Origin: Anaerolineae bacterium
Lineage (GTDB): Bacteria; Chloroflexota; Anaerolineae; 4572-78; J111
Assembly (NCBI GenBank): GCA_016926805.1
Contig: JAFGNV010000061.1
Span: 1-52,542 of the forward strand
Direction: 5' to 3'
Length of the DNA: 52,542 bases
Below are positions 21,570 to 32,023 of the stretch, piece after piece. Made by a program: the position numbers and the translations under genes. The notes under the pieces are model-generated. The model searched no databases. It was not told where the DNA came from and worked only from the letters and a program-made list of their open reading frames with translations. Every line of letters begins with the position of its first letter. Within the stretch, counting starts at the first letter, position 1.

Positions 21570-23099
21570 ATGGATATTTTGGGATATATTTTGGTGGCTG
21601 TAATTACCCTGGTGTTGGGCGCTGCCGGAGGCTATTTCTACTATCGCCAGGTGAGCGAACAAAAAGTAAAATCTGCCGACGTTTTGGCCAAAGGAATTAT
21701 CGCCGAGGCCGAAGCCAAAAGCAAAGAACTGGAGCTTCAATCCAAAGAGGAGGCCATCCGTCTACGTGGCGAAGCGGAAAAGGAAATCAATCGCAAGCGG
21801 CAGGAACTTGACCGGATTGAGGAGAGGTTACAACGGCGTCAAGAAAGTTTAGATAGGCGTTTTGAGAACATAGAAAAACGAGAGCGTAATCTCAACAAGC
21901 GCCAGAGCCAAATTGACCGACGGGCCAATGAGATTGAAAAACTCAACGAAGAACGCCTGGCCGAATTAGAGCGAGTTTCGAGTATGAGCCGGGACGAAGC
22001 CAAGGAGATGTTGCTGGAAGCCGTAGAAACCGAGGCCCGGCAAGACCTGGCCCGCATTTTGCGGCAGGTGGAGGCTGACGTGAAAGAAGAGGCCGACCGC
22101 AAGGCTCGCAAAATCATTGCCCTGGCCATGCAGCGCATTGCTTCGGATCAGGTATCGGAAACCACGGTCTCGTCGGTACCCCTGCCCAGCGATGATATGA
22201 AGGGCCGCATTATTGGCCGGCAGGGACGCAACATCCGCGCTTTTGAAAATGCTACGGGGATTGATGTGATTGTTGATGATACGCCGGAAGCCATTATTTT
22301 GACCGGTTTTGACCCGGTCCGTCGCGAGGTGGCGCGGTTGGCCATGAGCCGCCTGATTACCGATGGCCGGATTCACCCGGCGCGGATTGAAAAACTGGTG
22401 CAAAAAGTGCGCGAGGAAGTCGATCAGATTATTCAAGAGGAAGGTGAGCGGGCCGTCTACGAGGCCGGGGTGCATCGATTGCATCCTGATCTGATAAAAC
22501 TACTGGGCCGTCTCAAGTATCGTACCAGCTATGGTCAGAACCAGCACGCCCACGCCGTTGAGGCTTCACGGTTGGCTGTGATCATTGCCAACGAATTGGG
22601 GGCCGAGATTGAAATTTGTCGAGAGGGCGCGCTGCTGCACGATATTGGCAAGGCGGTTGACCACGAAGTTGAAGGCCCCCACGCCATCATCGGAGCCGAC
22701 ATTGCCAAACGCTGTGGCGTTAATCCTCAGGTTATCAATTGCATTGCTTCACACCACCACGAAGTTGAGCAGGAGTCGCTTGAGGCGGTTATTGTTGAAG
22801 TGGCCGACGCCATTTCCGGTGCTCGACCGGGGGCGCGCCGGGAAAGTCTGGAGAATTACGTCAAACGGATCAGGGCTTTGGAAGAAGTGGCCAATTCATT
22901 CAAAGGTGTCGAGGAGTCCTTTGCCATTCAGGCCGGCCGGGAAATCCGTATCATTGTACGGCCTGAGGAAGTGGACGACTACGAGGCCATCAAAATGTCT
23001 AAGGACATTGCCCGCCGGGTTGAGGAAAGCCTGGAATATCCTGGCCAGATTAAGGTGACCGTTGTCCGCGAGACGCGGGCGATAGATTATGCCAAGTAA
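21570..23099 (+). CDS. rny: Ribonuclease Y
   Basis: A 509-aa membrane-anchored endoribonuclease that initiates mRNA decay. Order: N-terminal transmembrane helix (residues 3-22), a long charged coiled coil (~30-180, EAEAKSKELELQSKEEAIRL), a KH RNA-binding domain (~200-270, KGRIIGRQGRNIRAFENATG), and an HD phosphohydrolase domain with CREGALLHDIGKAVDHEVEG and the second metal region IASHHHEVEQ. The C terminus IKVTVVRETRAIDYAK is typical. GAGG precedes the ATG. It follows recX by 102 bp and may share its transcript. Confidence 0.96.
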   Translation: MDILGYILVAVITLVLGAAGGYFYYRQVSEQKVKSADVLAKGIIAEAEAKSKELELQSKEEAIRLRGEAEKEINRKRQELDRIEERLQRRQESLDRRFENIEKRERNLNKRQSQIDRRANEIEKLNEERLAELERVSSMSRDEAKEMLLEAVETEARQDLARILRQVEADVKEEADRKARKIIALAMQRIASDQVSETTVSSVPLPSDDMKGRIIGRQGRNIRAFENATGIDVIVDDTPEAIILTGFDPVRREVARLAMSRLITDGRIHPARIEKLVQKVREEVDQIIQEEGERAVYEAGVHRLHPDLIKLLGRLKYRTSYGQNQHAHAVEASRLAVIIANELGAEIEICREGALLHDIGKAVDHEVEGPHAIIGADIAKRCGVNPQVINCIASHHHEVEQESLEAVIVEVADAISGARPGARRESLENYVKRIRALEEVANSFKGVEESFAIQAGREIRIIVRPEEVDDYEAIKMSKDIARRVEESLEYPGQIKVTVVRETRAIDYAK

Positions 23100-23102
23100 G
23101 TT

Positions 23103-23675
23103 TTAGCTGACACCCTGCCAGCGCGGGAACAGGTCTTGTTCTAACTCAATATCTAATACATCCAAAACCCGGTTGATCGTTTGGTCGATGATGTCGTTGA
23201 TGCTTTGGGGGCGATGGTAGAAAGCAGGTATTGGCGGCATAACGATGCCCCCCATCTCGGTGACCCGGGCCATCAGCCGAATGTGGCCCAAATGCAGCGG
23301 GGTCTCGCGGAAAACCAACACCAATTTACGTCGTTCCTTGAGCACCACGTCGGCGGCGCGGAGAATGAGATTGTCGCTATAGGCGTGGGCGATCCCGGAG
23401 AGCGTTTTTACCGTGCAGGGAATAACAACCATCCCCGTGGTCTGGTATGAGCCGGAGGAGATGGCCGCGCCGATGTCGTTAAAGTGATACGGCTTATCGG
23501 CCAGCGCCTCAACCTGCTCTAAAGCGTAATCTGTTTCCAGCCGGATGGTGCGTTTGGCGGCGCTGCTGATAATTACGTGGGTTTCAATGTGGTTCACCTC
23601 ACGCAACACTTCCAATAGCCGGATGCCGTAAATCACCCCGGTTGCGCCAGACAATCCCACAATGAGTCTTTTCAT
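23103..23675 (-). CDS. ubiX: Flavin prenyltransferase UbiX
   Basis: A 190-aa UbiX/Pad1-type enzyme that attaches a dimethylallyl group to FMN to make the prenylated cofactor for UbiD decarboxylases. Visible are the N-terminal flavin site VGLSGATGVIYGIRLLEVL, the middle SSGSYQTTGMVVIPCTVKTL, and RRKLVLVFRETPLHLGHIRL with MARVTEMGGIVMPPIPAFYH. The ATG at 23675 overlaps the stop of the DUF2085 gene by one base (TGATG), implying coupled translation; a GTG one codon earlier is possible. Convergent with rny, with a 3-bp gap. No ubiD is in the window. Confidence 0.95.
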   Translation of the reverse strand: MKRLIVGLSGATGVIYGIRLLEVLREVNHIETHVIISSAAKRTIRLETDYALEQVEALADKPYHFNDIGAAISSGSYQTTGMVVIPCTVKTLSGIAHAYSDNLILRAADVVLKERRKLVLVFRETPLHLGHIRLMARVTEMGGIVMPPIPAFYHRPQSINDIIDQTINRVLDVLDIELEQDLFPRWQGVS

Positions 23676-24439
23676 CACCTGTTTTTGGGCGAGAATTCGT
23701 TATCCATAATAGGCCACAAAAAGGCCACCACCCCAAAGCCAAAAAGAATGCCGGTGACAAGGCGAAGCATCGAATTGAGCGAGCCGAACCTATCGTCAGC
23801 GTAAAAATCGGGGGAGAAGGCATTATTGGTGAGAATAGCGGCCCATTCGTTGGTTTGGCGAAAGTTGAGCCGCAGGGCATCGCTGACCAGATGGGTGATG
23901 CCGTCGATGGCCATAGGCGTAAGCAGGAGAACAAAGAGCCACCAGGGGATACTTTTGACCCGGCTGCCCCGTTGGCGTAGCAAGGCATACAGCAGGCCAA
24001 ATAAAAAAATACTGCCGTACATCGACACCATTCGGTCGGACCAGGCCACTTTCCAGCCGAGTTCCGGCGTGCCGATAAACTGGCGGCGGATAAGTTCATC
24101 GCCGATGTCGCTTAAAGTTAGACCCCACGCGGCGGCAATTTGAGCCTGGCTGTAACTGAAACTGGAGCCAAACAGAAACCAGGAACGTTCTGGCAGTTGG
24201 TGGCAAAAAAAGTTGTAAACAAAGTAGATCGCTTTCCCAAAACCGGGGAGGTTCACCTGCATAAATATGGGGGCCAACCAGGGCAGAATAACAAACAGGC
24301 CCCAGGCAGCATTGAAAGTTAAGAGCCAGTGTTTGGCAAACCAGCGATTGATTTTGGCGGCCCGAATCGAACCAGGCCGAACGACTTGCCTGGCTGGTGG
24401 CGATGATTTTGCCGGGCCAGGCGTGCTCTTGATAGTCAT
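23675..24439 (-). CDS. DUF2085 membrane protein
   Basis: A 254-aa protein with about four to five membrane segments. DUF2085 features are visible: FFCHQLPERSWFLFG, the Asp-Arg before YGSIFLFGLLYALL, and PMAIDGITHLVSDALRLN. The conserved Cys-His and Asp-Gly-x-Thr residues suggest a metal or catalytic site, but the function of the family is unknown. The N-terminal 30 residues are Pro/Ser/Arg-rich and cytoplasmic. It is the first gene of an operon with ubiX. Confidence 0.83.
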   Translation of the reverse strand: MTIKSTPGPAKSSPPARQVVRPGSIRAAKINRWFAKHWLLTFNAAWGLFVILPWLAPIFMQVNLPGFGKAIYFVYNFFCHQLPERSWFLFGSSFSYSQAQIAAAWGLTLSDIGDELIRRQFIGTPELGWKVAWSDRMVSMYGSIFLFGLLYALLRQRGSRVKSIPWWLFVLLLTPMAIDGITHLVSDALRLNFRQTNEWAAILTNNAFSPDFYADDRFGSLNSMLRLVTGILFGFGVVAFLWPIMDNEFSPKNR

Positions 24440-24500
24440 TACCTGAGGTTATCCTTTGATAGCTTTGGGGACATCCGCCAGTTGACTTTGAACGGTAAAT

Positions 24501-24529
24501 ATCATACCGGGAATAGGTAGGGATGTCAA
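24501..24529 (-). promoter_or_regulatory. Predicted sigma-70 promoter for DUF2085-ubiX
   Basis: On the minus strand a perfect TTGACA (24529-24524) and TATGAT (24506-24501) are separated by exactly 17 bp, about 60 bp before the DUF2085 start. Confidence 0.7.
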
Positions 24530-24600
24530 CAAGGCGCTGATGGTAACGGTTGCCTCCCCAAAATGGAAAGGTTTATCAGGCTCGTCCAATCTCCTCCCAA

Positions 24601-26543
<1,943 letters not shown>

Positions 26544-26716
26544 TGGGCTTCTCCTTGCCGCAAAAAGGGCGTTTGTCAAGGCTTGATTGGCTACACTACC
26601 GCCCGTAGCACCTTCTCGCCCCGGAATGCGGCACATTATAGCTTAGTTTGACTCCAGCCGCAAAGTTCTCAGATATGCCCCAAGTAAACATAACCTTAAA
26701 AAATTTTCAACCCGAC

Positions 26717-26745
26717 TTTACAAGTGGGAGAAAATGAGTTATAAT
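26717..26745 (+). promoter_or_regulatory. Predicted sigma-70 promoter of the dcw cluster
   Basis: TTTACA (26717-26722) and a perfect TATAAT (26740-26745) with a 17-bp spacer, 110 bp before mraZ. The MraZ-type boxes start two bases after the -10, so transcription would begin inside them. Confidence 0.8.
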
Positions 26746-26746
26746 G

Positions 26747-26781
26747 TGGGTCAGCGTGGGGGTAAATGGGGGAAAGTGGAG
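26747..26781 (+). promoter_or_regulatory. MraZ operator, four TGGGN-type boxes
   Basis: TGGGT (26747), TGGGG (26757), TGGGG (26767) and TGGAG (26777) recur every 10 bp, one helical turn. This matches the known MraZ site of direct TGGGN repeats with 5-bp spacers. Binding here would block the promoter just upstream, giving autoregulation of mraZ and the downstream cluster. Confidence 0.8.
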
Positions 26782-26784
26782 ATA

Positions 26785-26798
26785 AGAACATTTGTTCT
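26785..26798 (+). promoter_or_regulatory. LexA-box-like palindrome
   Basis: AGAACATTTGTTCT is a perfect palindrome with a 2-bp centre and fits GAACN4GTTC, the Gram-positive-type SOS box also reported for the Chloroflexota member Dehalococcoides. It lies four bases after the MraZ boxes. SOS control of the division cluster is inference from this motif. Confidence 0.45.
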
Positions 26799-26806
26799 AT
26801 GCCCCC

Positions 26807-26827
26807 AGTGGGGAATATTGCCCCACT
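26807..26827 (+). promoter_or_regulatory. Leader hairpin upstream of mraZ
   Basis: AGTGGGG-AATATTG-CCCCACT, a perfect 7-bp stem with a 7-base loop, lies 27 bp before the mraZ ATG. There is no T-run, so it is not a standard terminator. It could affect leader RNA stability or translation. Confidence 0.5.
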
Positions 26828-26854
26828 CTACCATCACCACCAGGATGCACGATC

Positions 26855-27286
26855 ATGTTTTTGGGTGAATACGAACACACCATTGATGACAAAGGCCGGT
26901 TGACCATTCCCGCCAAATTCCGTGACGAACTGGAAGGCGGCGTGGTCATCACCCGCGGGTTGGACGGGTGTTTGTGGGCGTTCAGTCGTTCGGAGTGGGA
27001 AGTGATGTCTGAAAAAATTCGTCAACTTCCCACTACAAATCCGGTGGCTCGCAACTTTGCCCGTTTTATGTTTTCCAGTGCCTCCGACTCCGTTCCCGAC
27101 CGCCAGGGACGAGTGCTGCTTCCTCAGAATTTGCGTACCTACGCCGGTATTGAAAGCGAGACGGTGGTTATTGGGGTCATGAACCGGGTTGAAATCTGGA
27201 ATCCGGCCAAGTGGTCTCTGGTTGTGGGCCAAGTTGAGGAAGACCCGGAAGCCCTGGCGGCCCAGTTACAGGATTTAGGAATTTGA
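26855..27286 (+). CDS. mraZ: Transcriptional regulator MraZ
   Basis: A 143-aa AbrB-fold DNA-binding regulator that controls the dcw cluster. Both tandem domains are visible: MFLGEYEHTIDDKGRLTIPA and SDSVPDRQGRVLLPQNLRTY, with the conserved DxxGR in each. An upstream in-frame ATG at 26792 is inside the leader palindromes and is not the start. Its predicted binding boxes lie about 75-108 bp upstream. It is the first gene of the cluster. Confidence 0.95.
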   Translation: MFLGEYEHTIDDKGRLTIPAKFRDELEGGVVITRGLDGCLWAFSRSEWEVMSEKIRQLPTTNPVARNFARFMFSSASDSVPDRQGRVLLPQNLRTYAGIESETVVIGVMNRVEIWNPAKWSLVVGQVEEDPEALAAQLQDLGI

Positions 27287-27328
27287 CCGTTAGAATGTTT
27301 GGCGTTCTAACGTTCTGACATTCTGACG

Positions 27329-28276
27329 ATGGTACACAAACCTGTTCTTTTAACAGAAACAATAGAAGCCTTGCAGCCCCACGCCGGTGGCGTTTATCTT
27401 GATGGTACCATTGGTGCCGGGGGCCACGCCGCCGCTATACTCAAGGCATCAGCGCCGGATGGCCGGTTGTTTGGCCTTGACCGGGACGAGAGCGCGTTGG
27501 CTGTGGCTAAACGCCGGTTAAGCGAATTTGGTTATCGAGTACACCTCCTGCATGCCAATTTTGACCAGTTGGCTCAGATAGCCCGGCAGCATCAGCTTCC
27601 CCCAATTAATGGTGTCTTACTCGATTTGGGGGTGTCGTCGATGCAACTTGACCAGCCAGAACGTGGCTTTTCATTTCAGGCAAACGGTCCGCTCGATATG
27701 CGGATGGATCCTACCACTGGCGAGTCGGCGGCTGACCTGGTCAACCGCTTACCGGAAAGCCAATTGGCGGACCTGATTTATCGCTACGGTGAAGAGCCAC
27801 GCAGCCGCCGGATTGCCCGGGCCATTGTTCAGGCGCGCCCCATCGCCCGCACACGGGAACTGGCCGACGTAATTGCGAGCGTGGCCAGCTTTAAGCCGCG
27901 AAAAGGTGATCGGCGACGGGATCAGCCCAAAATTCACCCGGCCACGCGCACGTTCCAGGCGTTGCGTATTGCCGTAAATGATGAACTGGGCGCCCTGGAA
28001 CGCGCCCTACCCCAAGCCATTAGATTGCTTGCTCCCGGGGGGCGGTTGGCTGTCATCAGTTTTCATTCGTTAGAAGATAGGATTGTCAAACAATATTTCA
28101 AACAGGAATCCCAAAATTGTATCTGTCCACCTGAGCAACCAATCTGTATTTGTAGACATAAAGCAACTATACATATTATAACCAAAAAACCAATAACGCC
28201 TAGTTTGGCTGAGATAGATGAGAACGCAAGGGCCCGCAGCGCAAAACTGCGGGTCGTTGAGTCAATAGGGGAATAA
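27329..28276 (+). CDS. rsmH: 16S rRNA (cytosine1402-N4)-methyltransferase
   Basis: A 315-aa SAM-dependent enzyme (MraW) that methylates C1402 in the ribosomal P site. Visible are [20 protein letters not shown], the SAM loop [50 protein letters not shown] with [35 protein letters not shown], and [19 protein letters not shown]. The length is typical. It follows mraZ by 42 bp. Confidence 0.97.
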   Translation: MVHKPVLLTETIEALQPHAGGVYLDGTIGAGGHAAAILKASAPDGRLFGLDRDESALAVAKRRLSEFGYRVHLLHANFDQLAQIARQHQLPPINGVLLDLGVSSMQLDQPERGFSFQANGPLDMRMDPTTGESAADLVNRLPESQLADLIYRYGEEPRSRRIARAIVQARPIARTRELADVIASVASFKPRKGDRRRDQPKIHPATRTFQALRIAVNDELGALERALPQAIRLLAPGGRLAVISFHSLEDRIVKQYFKQESQNCICPPEQPICICRHKATIHIITKKPITPSLAEIDENARARSAKLRVVESIGE

Positions 28277-28280
28277 CATT

Positions 28281-28778
28281 ATGTCAACTAATACCATGAT
28301 TAACTGGAAACCCGAAAACGTTGTCCGCCAACTCCCCTGGCGACTGGATAGCAAGGCTGCCCTGGGTTTTTTACTGATTTTGGCCACATTCAGTTTGGTA
28401 GGTTGGTTATATTTATCGCAGGCCAGCGCAGTGACCACCACCCGGTATCACATTGATAAATTGCGATTGGAATTGAATCAATTGGAGAACCAAAATGCGG
28501 CCCTGGCGCTGGAGATTGCCGAGCTTGAAAATCTGGCCCGGATCGAGGAGCGCGCTCGCGAACTTGGCCTGGGGCCAACAACCAATGTGCGTTATTTGGC
28601 GGTACCCAATTATCCGCTCCCCCTGGAAACGGAACAGGAGCGATTGGACATAGATGAGTCGTCACCACCCACCGAATTTGCCACCACCCAAACCTTGCTT
28701 TCCAATTCTGAATCGCTCATCGCTGACTGGTGGGTGAAAACTTTAGACGATATCGCCGCCTGGCTGGCCGAAGAGTAG
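28281..28778 (+). CDS. ftsL: FtsL/DivIC-like cell division protein
   Basis: A 165-aa single-pass membrane protein at the FtsL position between rsmH and ftsI. The N-terminal cytoplasmic segment is followed by a membrane helix (ALGFLLILATFSLVGWLYL, residues ~30-48) and a coiled coil (IDKLRLELNQLENQNAALAL onwards) ending in an R-x-x-E-x-A-R-E-L-G-L motif typical of septum-formation initiators. The periplasmic C terminus continues about 60 residues further than usual. Its expected role is to bridge FtsQ/DivIB and FtsWI. The stop codon abuts the ftsI start. Confidence 0.82.
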   Translation: MSTNTMINWKPENVVRQLPWRLDSKAALGFLLILATFSLVGWLYLSQASAVTTTRYHIDKLRLELNQLENQNAALALEIAELENLARIEERARELGLGPTTNVRYLAVPNYPLPLETEQERLDIDESSPPTEFATTQTLLSNSESLIADWWVKTLDDIAAWLAEE

Positions 28779-30491
28779 ATGAAAGAAGTAGAACAGTACA
28801 GATTTCGAATATATACCATTATGGCCGTGATGTGTGCCGCCGGTCTGGTGTTGATTGGCCAGCTTGTGCGCTGGCAAATTATTGAACACGCCCGGTTTAA
28901 GGCTCTGGCTAATGAGGAACATCACGATGAGTTGGTTATTCCGGCGCGACGCGGTGAAATCCGGGATAGGAATGGTCATTTGTTAGCGGTTGACGTGATC
29001 GAATACAATATTTCGGTTAGCCCCCAAATCATCAGCGACCCATACGCCACGGCTGACCGCTTGTCTCGTTTGCTAAATAGGCCGCGTGATGAATTGCTGC
29101 AATATTTGACTCATGAGGAACTCTGGGTACCTATTGCCTTTGCTGTGCCGCAGTCTGTGGGTGAAACGATTATCGATTGGGATATTGTTGGCCTTCAGGC
29201 CGAGCCGCAGGCCAAGCGCGTCTATCCCGAAAGTGAGATGGGCGCGCATCTGTTGGGGTTTGTTAACGGTAATGGTCGCGGTTTTTATGGCGTGGAAGGT
29301 TACTATCAAAACATGCTGAGCGGCAAACCCGGTCTACAAACCGGCGAACGCAGTCCTTTTGGCGAAATGATCCCCCTGGGAATCAGTCATTATGTACCTC
29401 CCGTCAGTGGCACCACACTTTATCTGACCATCGATCGCTCGCTTCAGTTTCTGGTGGAACGGGAGTTAGAGCGGGCTGTGCGTGAGTATCGGGCGCAGGG
29501 AGGTTCGGTGGTTATTTTGCAGCCCCAAACCGGCGCTGTTTTGGCCATGGCCAGTTACCCTACCTATGATCCAAATGATTACGGGTCGAGTGATGAGCGT
29601 CTTTATTTTGACCCCGCTGTCAGCGAGCAGTATGAACCTGGTTCTGTACTCAAGATTATCACCATGGCTGCCGGTCTGGATGCGGGGGTAGTTACCCCAG
29701 ATACTACAGTTTTTGATAGCGGCGCGATTGAGTTTGGGGGACGGGTTTTTTACAATTGGGATCGTCAGGGACATGGTACGGTGGATATGGTTACCGTATT
29801 GGCTCAGAGTTTGAATGTGGGCATAGCTCAGGTGGCAACGTTGCTGGGCAAAGATCGGTTCTATACCTATATGCGCCGTTTTGGTTTTGGTCGCCTGACC
29901 GAGGTCGACCTGGCCAGTGAGGGGCCGGGTACGCTCAAGACGCCCAAGGATGCCAACTGGCATGAAAGTGATCTGGGGGCCAACTCGTTTGGTCAGGGTA
30001 TTGCGGTGACGCCGATCCAAATTGGTGTGGCCGTGGGCGCCATAGCCAATGATGGCTTATTAATGAAGCCTTATGTGGTAGACCGGGTAGTTGATGGGCA
30101 GCGAGAAATTCAAGTGAAGCCAGTGGTCGTGCGGCGAACGGTTTCGCAGGAAACCGCGGCCACGCTAACCAACATGCTGGTGGCCGCGTTGGAACAGATC
30201 GACTCGGAAGCAATGGTCCCGGGTTACAAAGTGGCTGGAAAAACGGGTACGGCCGAAATTCCCGTACCTGGTGGTTATCACCCCACCCTTACCCTGGCCT
30301 CTTTTGTTGGCTATCTGCCGGCCGATGATCCACAGGTATTGGTATTGATCATCATTGACCGTCCGATGACCTCTCGCTGGGGTAGTAAGACGGCAGCCCC
30401 AACGTTTCAACGCATTGCCGAGCAGTTGGTGGTTTTGCTGGATATTCCGCCGGATAATGTGCGGTTAGCCCAGGGTCAAGGAGCCAATTAG
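28779..30491 (+). CDS. ftsI: Division-specific transpeptidase FtsI/PBP2-type
   Basis: A 570-aa class B penicillin-binding protein that crosslinks septal peptidoglycan. It has an N-terminal membrane helix (MAVMCAAGLVLIGQLVRWQI), a dimerisation/pedestal domain with RRGEIRDRNGHLLAVDV, and a transpeptidase domain with the catalytic SxxK in EPGSVLKIITMA, SxN in AQSLNVGIAQ and KTGTAE. The start ATG directly follows the ftsL stop (TAGATG). No PASTA domain is present. The next gene is murF; a murE gene usual in this place is absent. Confidence 0.94.
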   Translation: MKEVEQYRFRIYTIMAVMCAAGLVLIGQLVRWQIIEHARFKALANEEHHDELVIPARRGEIRDRNGHLLAVDVIEYNISVSPQIISDPYATADRLSRLLNRPRDELLQYLTHEELWVPIAFAVPQSVGETIIDWDIVGLQAEPQAKRVYPESEMGAHLLGFVNGNGRGFYGVEGYYQNMLSGKPGLQTGERSPFGEMIPLGISHYVPPVSGTTLYLTIDRSLQFLVERELERAVREYRAQGGSVVILQPQTGAVLAMASYPTYDPNDYGSSDERLYFDPAVSEQYEPGSVLKIITMAAGLDAGVVTPDTTVFDSGAIEFGGRVFYNWDRQGHGTVDMVTVLAQSLNVGIAQVATLLGKDRFYTYMRRFGFGRLTEVDLASEGPGTLKTPKDANWHESDLGANSFGQGIAVTPIQIGVAVGAIANDGLLMKPYVVDRVVDGQREIQVKPVVVRRTVSQETAATLTNMLVAALEQIDSEAMVPGYKVAGKTGTAEIPVPGGYHPTLTLASFVGYLPADDPQVLVLIIIDRPMTSRWGSKTAAPTFQRIAEQLVVLLDIPPDNVRLAQGQGAN

Positions 30492-30568
30492 TCGGTGGTC
30501 AAAGGCCAATGGGTCAATTGTCAAAGCGCCAAGGGTTGAAAAAGAAATTAAAAATTGGAATTTGAAGA

Positions 30569-32020
30569 TTGAATTTGACATTAGCTGAGGTAATCCAGGG
30601 GTTAACTGAATATAAACTCGATGCGCCGCAGCCGGTTAGTTCGGTGGTGATTGACTCGCGGGAGGTTGGAGAAGGTTCGTTGTTTGTGGCTTTACCCGGT
30701 GAAAACACCGATGGACATCTATTTGTGGGTGAGGCGTTTCAACAGGGCGCAATTGCCGCCATTGTCCACCAACCTGTTGAGGCGTGTAGGCCGGGTCGGG
30801 TGATAAAAGCAGAACAGCCCCTTGCATTTTCGGCCTTAACCAACGACGATGTACCGGTTTGCCTTCAAGTTAAAGATAGCCTGACCGGATTACAACAGTT
30901 AGCCGCTTTTTGGCGCAGAAAGTTCAACCCGCGTGTGATTGGCATCACCGGCAGCGTGGGGAAAAGTACCACCAAGGAACTAATCCGAGCGGTGCTCTCT
31001 ACCCGGTTCAACACGCTGGCCAACGAGGGGAACCTTAACAACGAAATCGGTCTGCCTCTGACCCTGCTCAAGCTGACGCCTGCGCACGAACGGGTGGTGT
31101 TAGAAATGGGGATGTACGACCTGGGTGAAATTTCTCTTTTGTGCGACATTGCCTGTCCGCACGTGGGAGTCGTCACCAATGTTGGTGAGTCGCACCTGGA
31201 TCGTTTGGGCACCATCGAGCGGATCGCCCAGGCCAAAACCGAGTTAGTACAAGCGCTCCCCCCGGCAGCGGAAGGCGGCGTGGCCATTCTCAATTACGAT
31301 GACCCGCGGGTAATGCCGATGGTCCAAGAAACTCAGGCCCGGGTGTTAACCTATGGCCTTTCGCCCGAGGCGGATTTGTGGGCCAGTGATGTCACCAGCG
31401 CCGGGTTGGAAGGGATACGTTTTGTCTTTCATTATCAAGCCGAAACGCTCCACGTTCGCGTGCCCTTGTTGGGTCGCCACAGCGTCCATACGGCGCTGCG
31501 GGCGGCCCTGGTTGGTTTGTCTGAGGGGTTGGATTGGGAAGAGATTATCAACGGTTTGCAATCGCTGCCCAGCGCCGCGCAATTGCGCCTGGTAGCAGTG
31601 CCTGGCCCCAATGGTTCAATTCTGTTGGATGACACCTACAATGCCAGCCCGGCCTCAACACTGGCTGCCTTGAATCTACTGGACGACCTGGCCGCCGCCA
31701 AAAAAATTGCGGTGCTGGGCGATATGCTGGAACTGGGCAGTTATGAAGAAGAAGGACATCGCAAGGTTGGCTGTCGCGCCGCTGATGTGGTTGACCTGTT
31801 GGTGGTGATCGGCCAACGGGCCAGATGGATAGCTGAAGGCGCCCAGGCCTGCGGATTGGATTCCTCGCTGATTTTGGAACTGGAAAGCACCCAGGCTGCT
31901 ATCGCCTATCTGGAAAAGAGTTTGGGGCCGGAAGATATAGTTTTGCTCAAAGGTTCTAACGCTCAAAGACTCGATCAAATTGTTTCGGCTTTAGCGGCCA
32001 AAAAATCGGAGCCAAACTAG
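30569..32020 (+). CDS. murF: UDP-N-acetylmuramoyl-tripeptide--D-alanyl-D-alanine ligase
   Basis: A 483-aa Mur ligase adding D-Ala-D-Ala to the UDP-MurNAc-tripeptide. Visible are the N-terminal domain VSSVVIDSREVGEGSLFVAL, the ATP loop GITGSVGKSTTKELIRAVL (~125-143), NEGNLNNEIGLPLTLLKLTP, the metal/ATP region VTNVGESHLDRLGTIERIAQ with AKTE, and the C-terminal LDDTYNASPASTLAALNLLD with AVLGDMLELG. These patterns distinguish MurF from MurE. The start is a TTG at 30569, the first codon in frame with full family homology; ribosome site is weak. Confidence 0.94.
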   Translation: MNLTLAEVIQGLTEYKLDAPQPVSSVVIDSREVGEGSLFVALPGENTDGHLFVGEAFQQGAIAAIVHQPVEACRPGRVIKAEQPLAFSALTNDDVPVCLQVKDSLTGLQQLAAFWRRKFNPRVIGITGSVGKSTTKELIRAVLSTRFNTLANEGNLNNEIGLPLTLLKLTPAHERVVLEMGMYDLGEISLLCDIACPHVGVVTNVGESHLDRLGTIERIAQAKTELVQALPPAAEGGVAILNYDDPRVMPMVQETQARVLTYGLSPEADLWASDVTSAGLEGIRFVFHYQAETLHVRVPLLGRHSVHTALRAALVGLSEGLDWEEIINGLQSLPSAAQLRLVAVPGPNGSILLDDTYNASPASTLAALNLLDDLAAAKKIAVLGDMLELGSYEEEGHRKVGCRAADVVDLLVVIGQRARWIAEGAQACGLDSSLILELESTQAAIAYLEKSLGPEDIVLLKGSNAQRLDQIVSALAAKKSEPN

Positions 32021-32023
32021 CTC

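Noticed and set aside
20763..24439. Possible reverse transcriptase catalytic motifs (YxDD-like strings)
   Set aside because: YLDD in RecX and YADD in the DUF2085 protein are chance matches; the surrounding sequences are clearly those families.
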